From Gracilibacteraceae bacterium (GTDB lineage: Bacteria; Bacillota; Desulfitobacteriia; Desulfitobacteriales; Syntrophobotulaceae): DNA of 64,000 nucleotides. The stretch lies in NCBI GenBank assembly GCA_031266805.1, contig JAISAH010000111.1, positions 48,605 to 112,604 of the forward strand. Reading direction: 5' to 3'. The notes under the pieces are model-generated. The model was not told the origin of the DNA and ran no database searches. It was given only the letters and a program-made list of their open reading frames with translations. The translations under genes and the position numbers were made by a program. How positions within the stretch are numbered: the first letter of the stretch is position 1; every line of letters starts with the position of its first letter. Of this stretch, positions 9,109-18,944 are shown piece after piece.

Positions 9109-10443
9109 CTAATTTCTGGTAATTTCGCCGAACATCGTCCAGGAGTTGACTTCTTTGATCAGCACCGGGGCCAATGTGCCCACATCCGCCGGCCCGCCCG
9201 GAAAAACCGTGATTTCCCGTCCGGCGGTCTGCCCGCTTAACAAAGCGGCGTCGCTTTTGCTGGGTCCGGTCACAAGCACTTCCTGACGGGAGCCCACCAG
9301 AGAGCGCCGCCAGGCCAGACTCATTTCCGCCTGCAAGGCCATCAGGCGCCGCAGACGTTCCCGCTTCACTTCCCGCGGCACCTGTCCCGGCAGCGCCGCC
9401 GCCGCCGTGCCGGACCGCCGCGAATACATGAAGGTAAAAGCCTGAGAAAAGCAAATTTCCCGCGTGAGATCCATCGTCGCGGCAAAGTCTTCCTCCGTCT
9501 CGCCCGGGAAACCGACGATGATGTCAGTGGAGATCCGCGCTTCCGGCAAAGCCCGCCGTATCGCCCGCGCCTGCTCCAGATAATAAGCCGCCGTATATCC
9601 CCGGTTCATAGCCCGCAGTATCCGGTCGGAACCGGCTTGCAGCGGCAGATGAAAATGCGGGCAAACCGCCGGCTCCTCCGCTGCCGCCGCGATGAGAGCG
9701 TCCGTCATATCCCGCGGATGAGAGGTGGTGAAACGCACCCTCCATAAACCGGGCGTCCGCGCCACTTCCCTGAGCAACCAGGCAAAATCTTCCCGCCACC
9801 CTTCCGCTTTCCCGTAAGAATTGACGTTCTGGCCCAGCAGCACCACTTCCCTGACGCCGGAGTCCGCCAAACGCCGCGTTTCCTCCAGCACGTCCCGCGG
9901 CGGCCGGCTGCGCTCCGGCCCGCGCACCAGCGGTACGACGCAGTAAGCGCAATGATTATCACAGCCGTAGATGATATTCACGTTGGCGCTGAGTTTCCCC
10001 CGTTCGGCCAGCGGCGCCGGCTCGACCGGCGGGCCGGCGGGCGGCGCCGCGGCGACGGCGGCGCCCGGTTTTCCCTCCCGCAGCAAATCGGTAAACCGTT
10101 CCTGTTCAAAGGCGCCCAGCCAAATATCCACATGGGGCGCCCGGCGGCGAAGCCGCTCCAGCGCGCCCTCCTGCTGTACCAAACATCCCGCCACCGCTAA
10201 TATCCGCCCCGGTTTTTGCCTTTTCCAGCGACTGAGATGGCCGATATTGCCCATGATGCGATTTTCCGCGCTTTCCCGCACACAGCAGGTGGTGACCACC
10301 ACCAAATCCGCGTCTTCGCGTTCCGTGGTCGTCACATAACCGCAACCTTCCGCCATGGCGCGAAATGTTGCGCCGTCCCGCTCCGACATCTGACAGCCGT
10401 ATATCTGAATGTAGACTTTTTTGTTCATCTTCCGTATGGGCAC
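9109..10443 (-). CDS. miaB: tRNA-2-methylthio-N6-dimethylallyladenosine synthase
   Basis: Radical SAM CDNHCAYCVVP; MiaB N-terminal YGCQMSERD; C-terminal TRAM domain. Confidence 0.96.
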   Translation of the reverse strand: MPIRKMNKKVYIQIYGCQMSERDGATFRAMAEGCGYVTTTEREDADLVVVTTCCVRESAENRIMGNIGHLSRWKRQKPGRILAVAGCLVQQEGALERLRRRAPHVDIWLGAFEQERFTDLLREGKPGAAVAAAPPAGPPVEPAPLAERGKLSANVNIIYGCDNHCAYCVVPLVRGPERSRPPRDVLEETRRLADSGVREVVLLGQNVNSYGKAEGWREDFAWLLREVARTPGLWRVRFTTSHPRDMTDALIAAAAEEPAVCPHFHLPLQAGSDRILRAMNRGYTAAYYLEQARAIRRALPEARISTDIIVGFPGETEEDFAATMDLTREICFSQAFTFMYSRRSGTAAAALPGQVPREVKRERLRRLMALQAEMSLAWRRSLVGSRQEVLVTGPSKSDAALLSGQTAGREITVFPGGPADVGTLAPVLIKEVNSWTMFGEITRN

Positions 10444-10450
10444 GGGTATA

Positions 10451-11857
10451 TTACAGATAATTCAGCGGGTTGACCGCGTTACCGTTGATGATGATTTCAA
10501 AATGCAGATGCGAGCCGGTCGAGCGGCCGGTGGAACCCACCAGACCGATATTCTGTCCCTTCGTCACCTTGTCGCCGGCTTTTACCAGCAACTGGGAAGC
10601 GTGGGCGTAACGGGTCGTCACCCCGTCGCCGTGATCGACCAAAATGCAGTAGCCGTATGAACCCATCCAACCGGCGGAGGAAACCGTTCCCGTTCCCGCG
10701 GCGTAGAAGGGCTGTCCCGTGACGCCGTCGATATCAATGCCCGTATGCCGGCGGCCTCCGCCGAAATAAGACGTTATATTACCGGAAAGCGGCCAGCCGA
10801 TGCCGGTGACATTGCCGCTGCCTCTGGAGGCCGCGACTGATACGGCTATGGCCGCCGGCCCTCTGGCTACGATCTGGTCCACCGGTTCGGAAACGATGTT
10901 TTCCTCGATCACTTCTTTTTCCACGGTGCGGCCGTTCTTTTCCACGAACGAATACGTCACATTCTTCACGCCGGTAACTCCGGCCTGCCGGATAACGCTG
11001 GAACCGGGCGTCACGGTGTTGTCCTCTTTAGTCACCACCGTGTAAGGAATGACTTCTTCCTGGACGCTCACGCCCGTGGCCACCACTGTCAGGAACGGGC
11101 GCTCCTCGTTCAGATACAGCTCCTGACCCGGGTGGATCATGGAATCTTCCGTTAAACCGTCGTTCGACTTCAGAATATCCTCGACGGTCATATCATTTTT
11201 CCGCGCTATGATCCACAGCGATTCCCCAGCTTGCACCGTATGCCGGCTCACTTCGCCGCCGCCCAGCAAAAGGCGGTTCAGCGCCTCGTCTTTCGGCGCC
11301 ACTTCCTGAGGATGAAGTTCCATCGCCAGCTTGGCGAAACTGTCCTGTATCTCCGCCGACTCGACTACTTTGCTCGCGCCGGGCTGAACATAATGATCCA
11401 CATAAGTTTGCAGCACATCATCCAGGATTTCTTCTGACGCGACTTTGAAAAGCACCTGCTCGCCTATCGCCAGCGCGTAGCCGTTAACATACGGCGTTAT
11501 CGCCGCCGTCACGTTTTCCTGCGTGAGCGGCGTGCGGTCCTCGATGCGTATGCGCAAGGACTCGTAAGAAACCTCGTCTTTACTCAGGACCGGAAAGCCG
11601 TACTCCGCGCTGTAATGGCGCAAAGCGACCCTCACCATGGCCTCCGCTTCCGTCTGCTCCGCTACGACGCCCATCACCTGACCGTTAATGCTCACGCGCA
11701 CGGTCTGCTCGGTCGTCCCGTAATAAACCGCGGTATAGCATAAAATGAAAAAAGCGACAGCCGTAACAATAAGCGGCAAAAACCCTCGCCGCGACGCCCC
11801 TCTTTTTTTCAGCAACGACCTCTGGCTTGCGGCAAAAGCCTCAAAAGCGGATATCAC
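10451..11857 (-). CDS. Cell-wall M23 metallopeptidase with LysM and G5 domains
   Basis: N-terminal TM; LysM HTVQAGESLWIIARKNDMTVEDIL; G5-like segment; M23 motifs HTGIDIDG and GSHLHFEI. Confidence 0.92.
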   Translation of the reverse strand: MISAFEAFAASQRSLLKKRGASRRGFLPLIVTAVAFFILCYTAVYYGTTEQTVRVSINGQVMGVVAEQTEAEAMVRVALRHYSAEYGFPVLSKDEVSYESLRIRIEDRTPLTQENVTAAITPYVNGYALAIGEQVLFKVASEEILDDVLQTYVDHYVQPGASKVVESAEIQDSFAKLAMELHPQEVAPKDEALNRLLLGGGEVSRHTVQAGESLWIIARKNDMTVEDILKSNDGLTEDSMIHPGQELYLNEERPFLTVVATGVSVQEEVIPYTVVTKEDNTVTPGSSVIRQAGVTGVKNVTYSFVEKNGRTVEKEVIEENIVSEPVDQIVARGPAAIAVSVAASRGSGNVTGIGWPLSGNITSYFGGGRRHTGIDIDGVTGQPFYAAGTGTVSSAGWMGSYGYCILVDHGDGVTTRYAHASQLLVKAGDKVTKGQNIGLVGSTGRSTGSHLHFEIIINGNAVNPLNYL

Positions 11858-12043
11858 CTTAAAGTTTTCATTGTTTTTATGTTCCTCCAGAAAGCGTCAT
11901 TCCTCCCTCCGCGTCACCCTTCAGAGTGCCTGAGACCGGCAGCCCCGCATCGGTAATATACGTTTCCGCAAAAGACCATCTCTCAGATTGTAGCACATTT
12001 CATCATTGAATTCCAGTGATTTTGAAAAAAAATTGTCCGGATA

Positions 12044-13180
12044 TCAGCGCAAACCCCTCTTTATGCGCTGCAAAAAGGCGACGATGCCTGACGGTTTCGC
12101 GGCGGCGGCCGCTGTCGCAGCCGGCGGCGCCGTTATCGACTGACCCGTGAGACGGCCGGCTATTTCCAGCACCCGGCGCGCGTATTCCCCGTCCGGTTCG
12201 CACAGGAGCAGCGGATTCTGGTTTTTCAGCGATTGGGTCACTTTTTTATCTTCATATATCCAGCCCAGCATTTCCGGATTGATCCGGCCCTGCATTTCCG
12301 GGTTGGCCTGGAAGAACTGTCCCGTGGCCCGATGGATCTTTTCCAGGCATCGCCGGGCTTCGTCTTCGGAATCACAGCGATTGAAGACCATGAGCGGATT
12401 GAGCGGGCTGCCGCGCAAAGCGAGGGCTTTGGCCGCGGAATAAGTATCCATCAGGGCGTGCGGTTCCGGCGTGGTGGTGAGGATGAGCGAGTCCGCCGCT
12501 TCCAGGAATTTGAGCACGAGTTCGGAAATACCGGCGCCTGTGTCGACCACAAAGATATCAAAATCATCCTCCACGTCGGCGAACCCGGAAATAATACGGT
12601 TAAACCGCAGCAGATCCCAGGAAGTCAAAGAGGATATCCCGCTGGATCCCGGGATTATCTTCAGACCGCCGGGCGCTTCCGTAATCACGTCCCGCAGACT
12701 GCATTCCCCATTCAGCACATCGGTCAGGTTGCGCGGCGCGTTAAGCTTCAACAGCACTTCCACGTTGGCCATGCCGATATCGGCGTCCAGCAGCAGCACT
12801 CTTTTGCCCAGACGGCAGAGCGCCAGACTCAGATTGATGCTGAGAGTGGTTTTGCCGACGCCGCCTTTGCCGCTGCCGATAGCTATGACCTGAGTCCGGT
12901 GTTCCCGCCGCTCCAAGCGCGGCACACTGACGCTCCAAATCTTTTCCGCCGTCCGCCGGGCGACGACTTGAGCGGTCAGCGTATGCGCGCCGCTGGGGTG
13001 GAGGATGCGCAGCGCGGCGCCGACGGGGATTAGCAGTAAATAACCCTTGTGCAAAGGGATTTTTAAGTCGAGACGATCTGGAAAAACGCCGGCGATCCGC
13101 GTTCTGTAGATATCGCGATATTGCTCGCAGTCTGTTGTAAAAACCAGCTTCCGTCCGGCTTGCAACCAATCTTCCCGCAT
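12044..13180 (-). CDS. MinD/FlhG-like P-loop ATPase with an N-terminal PilZ/YcgR-like domain
   Basis: Deviant Walker A GSGKGGVGKTTLSINLS, DADIGMANVE; about 95 aa N-terminal extension (FPDRLDLKIPLHKGYLLLIPVGAALRI). Confidence 0.85.
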   Translation of the reverse strand: MREDWLQAGRKLVFTTDCEQYRDIYRTRIAGVFPDRLDLKIPLHKGYLLLIPVGAALRILHPSGAHTLTAQVVARRTAEKIWSVSVPRLERREHRTQVIAIGSGKGGVGKTTLSINLSLALCRLGKRVLLLDADIGMANVEVLLKLNAPRNLTDVLNGECSLRDVITEAPGGLKIIPGSSGISSLTSWDLLRFNRIISGFADVEDDFDIFVVDTGAGISELVLKFLEAADSLILTTTPEPHALMDTYSAAKALALRGSPLNPLMVFNRCDSEDEARRCLEKIHRATGQFFQANPEMQGRINPEMLGWIYEDKKVTQSLKNQNPLLLCEPDGEYARRVLEIAGRLTGQSITAPPAATAAAAAKPSGIVAFLQRIKRGLR

Positions 13181-13190
13181 GGCTCCTCGC

Positions 13191-14921
13191 TTAAATCATC
13201 ATGACCGCGCCCTCGTATACCACGCCGGTCAAAGCGTCAACCGTGAGCGTAGCGCCGTTTTTCATATTGAGTACCGCGTCCTGGACGCCGACGATCGTCG
13301 GGATCCCGAATTGCAGAGCGGCGATGGCGGCGTGCGACGTCAGCCCGCCTGTTTCCACCACGACCGCGCCGGCTTTGGACATGACGGAAATATGCTCCAT
13401 ATCCGTGTAAGGGACGACGAGGATATCGCCGGCCTGAAATTCATCCGGGTCCAGCGAAGTGTTGACGGCGCCGGTATAACGCTCGCGGCCGATGCCAAGC
13501 CCCCGACCCAGAACATTGCCGACCACCTGCACCTTGATCAGATTGGTGGCGCCCACTCTGCCTACGGGCACCCCCGCCGTCAAAACCACGACGTCGCCCG
13601 TTTTGACATATTTCTTCGCCAGGGCCTCGTTGACGGACACGGAAAGCAGTTCGTCCGTTTCGTGGATCTCCGGGATCAATACGGTAAAAACACCCCAATT
13701 GATGCTGAGACTGCGAGCCGTAGCCGCCAGCGGCGTCGCCGCCACCACCGGCGCTTTGCTGCGGAATTTGGAGATCATGCGGGCCGTGATGCCGCTCTGG
13801 GTCGGGGTGATGATGGCGGAAGCGTTGAGATCCCGCGCTATGGTATTGCTGGCGTGACCGATGGCTTCGGCGACATTCGGATGATAAGACACCCGCGGCG
13901 TCTCTTTCTGAAACATGATCTCCTCTGTCCGGCAGGCTATCTTGGCCATGGTTTCCAGCGACTTGAGCGGATACATGCCGGCCGCCGTTTCCCCCGAAAG
14001 CATGATCGCGTCGGTCCCGTCGATGATGGCGTTCGCGACGTCGCTGGTTTCCGCTCTGGTCGGCCGCGGATTGCGCATCATGGAATCAAGCATCTGCGTG
14101 GCGACGACGACCGGTTTTCCGGCGTCATTGCATTTGCGGATGATTTCTTTTTGAAAAATCGGCACTTCCTCGACGGGTATCTCCACGCCGAGATCTCCGC
14201 GCGCCACCATGACGCCGTCGGACACCTCTATGATCTGGTCGATATTGGCGATCCCCTCGCGGTTTTCTATCTTAGCGATTATCTTGATGTTGGCGCCGCG
14301 CTGTTCCACCACCGTGCGCACTTCCAGTATATCGGCCGCCTTGCGGGTAAAAGAGGCGGCGATGAAGTCCACCTGCTGCTCGATACCGAAGATTATATCC
14401 GCCCGGTCTTTTTCTGTCAGCGCCGGCAGCTGAATGGCTACATTTGGCACGTTCACGCCTTTACGCGATTTTAGTCTCCCGCCGTTCAGCACTTCGGTCA
14501 GTATTTCCCCGTCCCGGGCGGAGAGGACCACGAGTTCGATCAGACCGTCGTCCAGCAGGATACTGTCGCCTTCTTTCACATCCCGCCACAGATCGACATA
14601 AGTGACGGATACCCTGGAGACGGAGCCGATCTCATCCGTCAGATCCAAGGTGAACTCCTGTCCGGCCGCGAGATCGACTCCGTCGTCTGTCATCAGGCCG
14701 GTGCGGATCTCCGGCCCTTTCGTGTCCAGCAGGATACCGAGGTCGCAGTCGGCCTTCAGCGCTTCCATGCGGAGCGTGTGTATCCGCTTCGCGTGCTCCT
14801 CATGGCTGCCGTGGGAAAAATTCAGCCGGGCGATATTCATGCCTGCTTCTATCATTTTGCCAACAATTTCCGGCGAGTCGGAAGCGGGTCCCATCGTGCA
14901 GATGATTTTTGTCCGGCGCAT
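13191..14921 (-). CDS. pyk: Pyruvate kinase with C-terminal PEP-utilising phosphohistidine domain
   Basis: MRRTKIICTMGPASDS, MVARGDLGVEIPVEEVP, and C-terminal GGLTSHAAIAALQFGIPTIVG. Confidence 0.98.
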   Translation of the reverse strand: MRRTKIICTMGPASDSPEIVGKMIEAGMNIARLNFSHGSHEEHAKRIHTLRMEALKADCDLGILLDTKGPEIRTGLMTDDGVDLAAGQEFTLDLTDEIGSVSRVSVTYVDLWRDVKEGDSILLDDGLIELVVLSARDGEILTEVLNGGRLKSRKGVNVPNVAIQLPALTEKDRADIIFGIEQQVDFIAASFTRKAADILEVRTVVEQRGANIKIIAKIENREGIANIDQIIEVSDGVMVARGDLGVEIPVEEVPIFQKEIIRKCNDAGKPVVVATQMLDSMMRNPRPTRAETSDVANAIIDGTDAIMLSGETAAGMYPLKSLETMAKIACRTEEIMFQKETPRVSYHPNVAEAIGHASNTIARDLNASAIITPTQSGITARMISKFRSKAPVVAATPLAATARSLSINWGVFTVLIPEIHETDELLSVSVNEALAKKYVKTGDVVVLTAGVPVGRVGATNLIKVQVVGNVLGRGLGIGRERYTGAVNTSLDPDEFQAGDILVVPYTDMEHISVMSKAGAVVVETGGLTSHAAIAALQFGIPTIVGVQDAVLNMKNGATLTVDALTGVVYEGAVMMI

Positions 14922-14939
14922 TTTTTCCTCCTTAAAAAC

Positions 14940-14961
14940 CAGAGAATGGCCGTTTTCTCTG
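14940..14961 (-). terminator. Hairpin between gap and pyk (terminator or attenuator)
   Basis: CAGAGAA...TTCTCTG inverted repeat followed on the minus strand by GGTTTTTAA. Confidence 0.45.
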
Positions 14962-15972
14962 TTAATAGCCTTTGGCGGCGCAGTACTTCACGAGATCGAT
15001 CACCCGGTTGGAATATCCCCACTCGTTATCGTACCAGGCAAATACTTTCAGCATGTCGCCGCCGAGCACCATCGTGGAAAGACCGTCCACAATGGAACTG
15101 TGCGCGTCGCCGTTAAAATCACGGGAAACCAGCGGCAGTTCCGTATAGGCTAAAATACCCCGGAGCGGTCCGGCGGCCGCGGCTTGTAATTTGGCGTTTA
15201 CTTCTTCTTTCGTCACTTTGCCGCTCGTGACGACGACCAGATCCACCAGCGAAACATTCGGGGTCGGCACTCGCACCGACAGCCCGTTCATTTTGCCTTG
15301 CAGCTCCGGCAGGACAAGAGACACGGCCTTGGCCGCGCCCGTCGTCGTCGGCACCATCGACTGAAAAGCTCCGCGCGCCCGCCGCCAGTCCTTGTGTTCC
15401 AAGTCCAGGATACGCTGATCATTGGTAACGGAATGCGTCGTCGTCATCATGCCTTTTTCAATGCCGAATTCCTGGAGGATGACTTTGGCGACGGGGGCCA
15501 GGCAGTTCGTCGTGCAGGAGGCGTTGGATATAACGTGATGCTTGGCCGGATCATATTTTTCTTCATTCACGCCCATGACGACGGTGATGTCTTCTTCTTT
15601 GGCCGGAGCGGAAATGACCACTTTTTTCGCGCCCGCTTCCAAATGTTTGGCCGCGTCTTTGCGCGCCGTGAACCGTCCGGTGGACTCGATCACGATATCC
15701 GCGCCTAGTTCTTTCCAGGGCAGCGCGGCCGGCTCTCTCTCCGACAGAAGTTTAATGCTTTGGCCGCCCACTTTCATCACGCCGCCCTGTACTTCCACGT
15801 CTTCCGCCAGAATGCCGTGCGTCGAATCGTATTTCAATAAATGCGCCAGCAAATCGGCGGCGCCCAGATCGTTTACGGCCACGACCTCAATGTCGCCCGG
15901 CGAAGACAGGATTGCCCGCAAACACAACCGACCGATTCTGCCAAACCCGTTAATAGCCACCTTTGTCGCCAT
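14962..15972 (-). CDS. gap: Glyceraldehyde-3-phosphate dehydrogenase, type I
   Basis: INGFGRIGR, SNASCTTNCLAPVAK, WYDNEWGYSNRV. Confidence 0.98.
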   Translation of the reverse strand: MATKVAINGFGRIGRLCLRAILSSPGDIEVVAVNDLGAADLLAHLLKYDSTHGILAEDVEVQGGVMKVGGQSIKLLSEREPAALPWKELGADIVIESTGRFTARKDAAKHLEAGAKKVVISAPAKEEDITVVMGVNEEKYDPAKHHVISNASCTTNCLAPVAKVILQEFGIEKGMMTTTHSVTNDQRILDLEHKDWRRARGAFQSMVPTTTGAAKAVSLVLPELQGKMNGLSVRVPTPNVSLVDLVVVTSGKVTKEEVNAKLQAAAAGPLRGILAYTELPLVSRDFNGDAHSSIVDGLSTMVLGGDMLKVFAWYDNEWGYSNRVIDLVKYCAAKGY

Positions 15973-16116
15973 GGTATTTTCCTCCTAAAATGTTTTATTC
16001 AGGCAATAGCCCTTGGGATTTGTCCTTGCGTTAACTATGTTATTTTCGCTTTTTGCCGCCGAATTCCTGCCGCCGCGGCAGTAAAATAGCATGCCGCGCG
16101 ACGGCGGAAAAAAGAT

Positions 16117-16872
16117 TCACTGCTCCGTTCCCTCGTTCAGGTTGATGAGCGCCGCCGCGTATCCGGCGCCGAAGCCGTTGTCGATATTGACCACCGTGAC
16201 GCCGGTGGCGCAGCTGTTTAACATGGCCAGCAAAGGGGCCAGCCCCTGAAAATTCGCTCCGTAACCTACGCTGGTCGGCACGGCGACGACCGGTCGGGGC
16301 ACGAGTCCGGCCACCACGCTCGGTAAAGCGCCGTCCATGCCGGCCGCCACGATCACCACCCGCGCGGCTTGCAGCAGATCGATATGCGCCATCAGCCGGT
16401 GCAGACCGGCCACGCCGACGTCAGCCAAAGACTCGGCCCGGCAGCCCATGGCTCTGGCGGTGATCAGCGCCTCTTCCGCTACTGGCCAGTCCGCGGTGCC
16501 GGCGGAAACGACCAAAACATTGCCCTGCTCGCGCCGCTCTTCCCCCGGCAGCAATATGAGCCGGGAAAGAGGATAGTATACGGCGTCCGGCAAAGCGTCC
16601 CGCACCGCGGCGAAAATTTCCCCGCTCGCCCGCGTAGCCAAAATATTGCCGCCGCCCGCCCGGCGCAGTTCCCGCGCGATGGCCGTCACCTGCTCCGCTG
16701 ATTTGCCGGGGCAGTAGATCGCTTCCGCAAAACCTTTGCGGTAACGGCGATGCGTGTCCACCAGCGCGAATCCCATATCGCTGTAATAGAGCGCGCGCAG
16801 TTCCCGCTCCGCGGCCGCGGCTTCCAGTTCGCCGCTTCGTACTTTTTGCAGAATATTCAGGATATTATCCAT
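16117..16872 (-). CDS. larB: Nickel pincer cofactor biosynthesis protein LarB (PurE-like)
   Basis: LarB N-terminal region (LVDTHRRYRKGFAEAIYCPGKS) and AIR-carboxylase-like C-terminus (VAAGMDGALPSVVAGL); start MDNILNIL. Confidence 0.9.
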   Translation of the reverse strand: MDNILNILQKVRSGELEAAAAERELRALYYSDMGFALVDTHRRYRKGFAEAIYCPGKSAEQVTAIARELRRAGGGNILATRASGEIFAAVRDALPDAVYYPLSRLILLPGEERREQGNVLVVSAGTADWPVAEEALITARAMGCRAESLADVGVAGLHRLMAHIDLLQAARVVIVAAGMDGALPSVVAGLVPRPVVAVPTSVGYGANFQGLAPLLAMLNSCATGVTVVNIDNGFGAGYAAALINLNEGTEQ

Positions 16873-16877
16873 CTTTT

Positions 16878-17888
16878 TTACTCCGCTTCCAGGCAGCGGA
16901 TGAGCAAATCGCGCGCCATGAGGATATCCGTTTTGGCCGCCGTTTCCGCCGGACTGTGGATATAGCGCGTCGGCACGGCCAGACCGGCGGTGGCTACCCC
17001 GCCGCGGGAGAGGTGCACGGGGCCGGCGTCCGTTCCGCCTTTGTCGATGATCTCCCACTGAAAAGGGATGCCGGCGTCCCGCGCCAGGGCCGCCACCGCC
17101 TCCCGGCGTTCGGGCGCGATAATCACGCTGCGGTCCATGACTTTAATGGCGGGGCCGCCGCCCAGACGCAGGGTGACCACCGGGTTGCGCGGTATATCGT
17201 CGGCGACGGTGGCGTCGACGATATAAGCCATATCCGGTTCCAGACCGAAAACCGCCGCCTTGGCGCCGCGCAGCCCCACTTCCTCCTGGACCGAAAAAAC
17301 AAAGTACAGGTCATGCCGGGATCGGACGCGCCGCAAAGTCTCCAAGAGGATAAAACAGCCGACGCGGTTATCCAGGGCTTTACCGGAAACGGTGTCCGCG
17401 GTCTCGGTCATCTCCGTCCCCAACACGGCCATGTCGCCGGGGCCGACGCCGCAAGCGGCGACGGCCGCCGCGCCGAGACCGGCGTCCAAATAAAACCGGC
17501 GGGTTTCTTTTTTGTCCCGGCCGGGTTCCGTATACTGGAGGGCCAGCGCCGCCGCCAGCCCGGACTGAAAGCGCAGGCGCTGCCCCTCCAGCCGCTCGGC
17601 GTGAAAACCGCCGACCGGCGCGAAACGCATGAATCCGTTATCATCGACATGTGTGACCATGATGCCGATCTCATCCATATGCGCGCAGACCATGACCCGC
17701 CGGCCGGTCGGGGCGGCCGCGGCCCGGCGCGACACTATCAGGTTGCCAAGCGTGTCTTCCCGCGTTTCGTCAGCGTAAAGCGCGGCCGTGGCCGCGATAA
17801 GACGGCGGATCTCGTCTTCCCGGCCGGAAGGGCCGAAAGCGGCGGTCAATTCCCGCAGGAGCCGCCAGTTTTCCTCTGAGGCACTCAT
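16878..17888 (-). CDS. M42 family metallopeptidase (glutamyl aminopeptidase/endoglucanase-like)
   Basis: AHMDEIGIMV, ALDNRVGCFILLE, SVQEEVGLRGA, RYIHSPAE. Confidence 0.92.
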   Translation of the reverse strand: MSASEENWRLLRELTAAFGPSGREDEIRRLIAATAALYADETREDTLGNLIVSRRAAAAPTGRRVMVCAHMDEIGIMVTHVDDNGFMRFAPVGGFHAERLEGQRLRFQSGLAAALALQYTEPGRDKKETRRFYLDAGLGAAAVAACGVGPGDMAVLGTEMTETADTVSGKALDNRVGCFILLETLRRVRSRHDLYFVFSVQEEVGLRGAKAAVFGLEPDMAYIVDATVADDIPRNPVVTLRLGGGPAIKVMDRSVIIAPERREAVAALARDAGIPFQWEIIDKGGTDAGPVHLSRGGVATAGLAVPTRYIHSPAETAAKTDILMARDLLIRCLEAE

Positions 17889-18934
17889 TATCTTTCGGGT
17901 TCCTTTCCTGTCTCGAATCCCGTCAGGCCGCTCTGCCGGTCGATCAAATTCTTTACTAGTTTTTTCCAATTAGCGTAATCCGCCCTGCTCGCCACGCTGT
18001 GCATGGTGTGGATATAGCGGCAAGGGAGGCTGAGAGTTATGACTTTCAGGCCGGCCCCGGCCGTCTGCAGGGCGCCGGCGTCGCTCACGCCCGCCGCGCC
18101 GCGCCGGTACTGCAGCGGGATTCCCGCCTCCCGCGCGCAATCCGTGACCGCTTTTATCAATTCGGGCGGGTAAATCGTTCCCGCGTCCATCAAAGAGCAT
18201 ACCGGCCCCTGCCCCAGCCGCGTCACGGTTTCTTCCGGCTCCGTCTCCAGCACGTCCAGAGCCGCCGTGGCCTCCAGCACGACGACCAGATCGGCCTGCG
18301 CTCTGTGAGCCAGCGCCTGGGCGCCGCGCAGTCCTATTTCTTCCTGAGCGGTAAAAGCGCCGGTCACAGAGCAAGGATGTTCCGCCGCCAGCAGTTCCAG
18401 CAGCAGAGCGCAGCCGGCGCGGTCGTCCAACGCCTTGCCCATCACCAGATCCTGACCGAATTCCTGCCAGCCGCTCTCAAAACAAGCCATGTCGCCGAGC
18501 TTCACCTGTTTTTCCGCGTCTTCCCGGCTGACGGCGCCGATATCGATGTAAAAGGCGCCTGTTTCCGGCAGTTTCTTCCGTTCTTCCGCTTTTTGCAGAT
18601 GAATGGCCTTGATACCGACGACGCCGGGCAAATCGCCGTGAAGGCGCACCCTTTTCGCCGGCAGGACGGCGGGATCCACGCCGCCGACAGGGCTGAACTT
18701 CAAGTAGCCCTCCGCTGTTATTTCCGTGATCAGCAGCCCCACCTCATCCATATGGGCGCACAGCAGCGCGTGGAACGGCCGGGCCGCGCCCGCCGGGTCG
18801 CGCCGGGCGGTAATATTGCCGATGCGGTCGGTCTCCGGCCTGAGACCGATTTCCCGCAGCCGGGCGGCGACGACCTCTCCGACCATTTTTTCCTGACCGG
18901 CTACGCCGTCCAAGCGGCTCAAGATTTCCAGCAT
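17888..18934 (-). CDS. M42 family metallopeptidase
   Basis: AHMDEVGLLI, ALDDRAGCALLLE, TAQEEIGLRGA, RYIHTMHS. Confidence 0.92.
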   Translation of the reverse strand: MLEILSRLDGVAGQEKMVGEVVAARLREIGLRPETDRIGNITARRDPAGAARPFHALLCAHMDEVGLLITEITAEGYLKFSPVGGVDPAVLPAKRVRLHGDLPGVVGIKAIHLQKAEERKKLPETGAFYIDIGAVSREDAEKQVKLGDMACFESGWQEFGQDLVMGKALDDRAGCALLLELLAAEHPCSVTGAFTAQEEIGLRGAQALAHRAQADLVVVLEATAALDVLETEPEETVTRLGQGPVCSLMDAGTIYPPELIKAVTDCAREAGIPLQYRRGAAGVSDAGALQTAGAGLKVITLSLPCRYIHTMHSVASRADYANWKKLVKNLIDRQSGLTGFETGKEPER

Positions 18935-18944
18935 CTGATCATCC

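Noticed and set aside
16060-16085. CTGCCGCCGCGGCAG palindrome as larB terminator
   Set aside because: Perfect palindrome but no T-tract follows on the minus strand; insufficient for a terminator call
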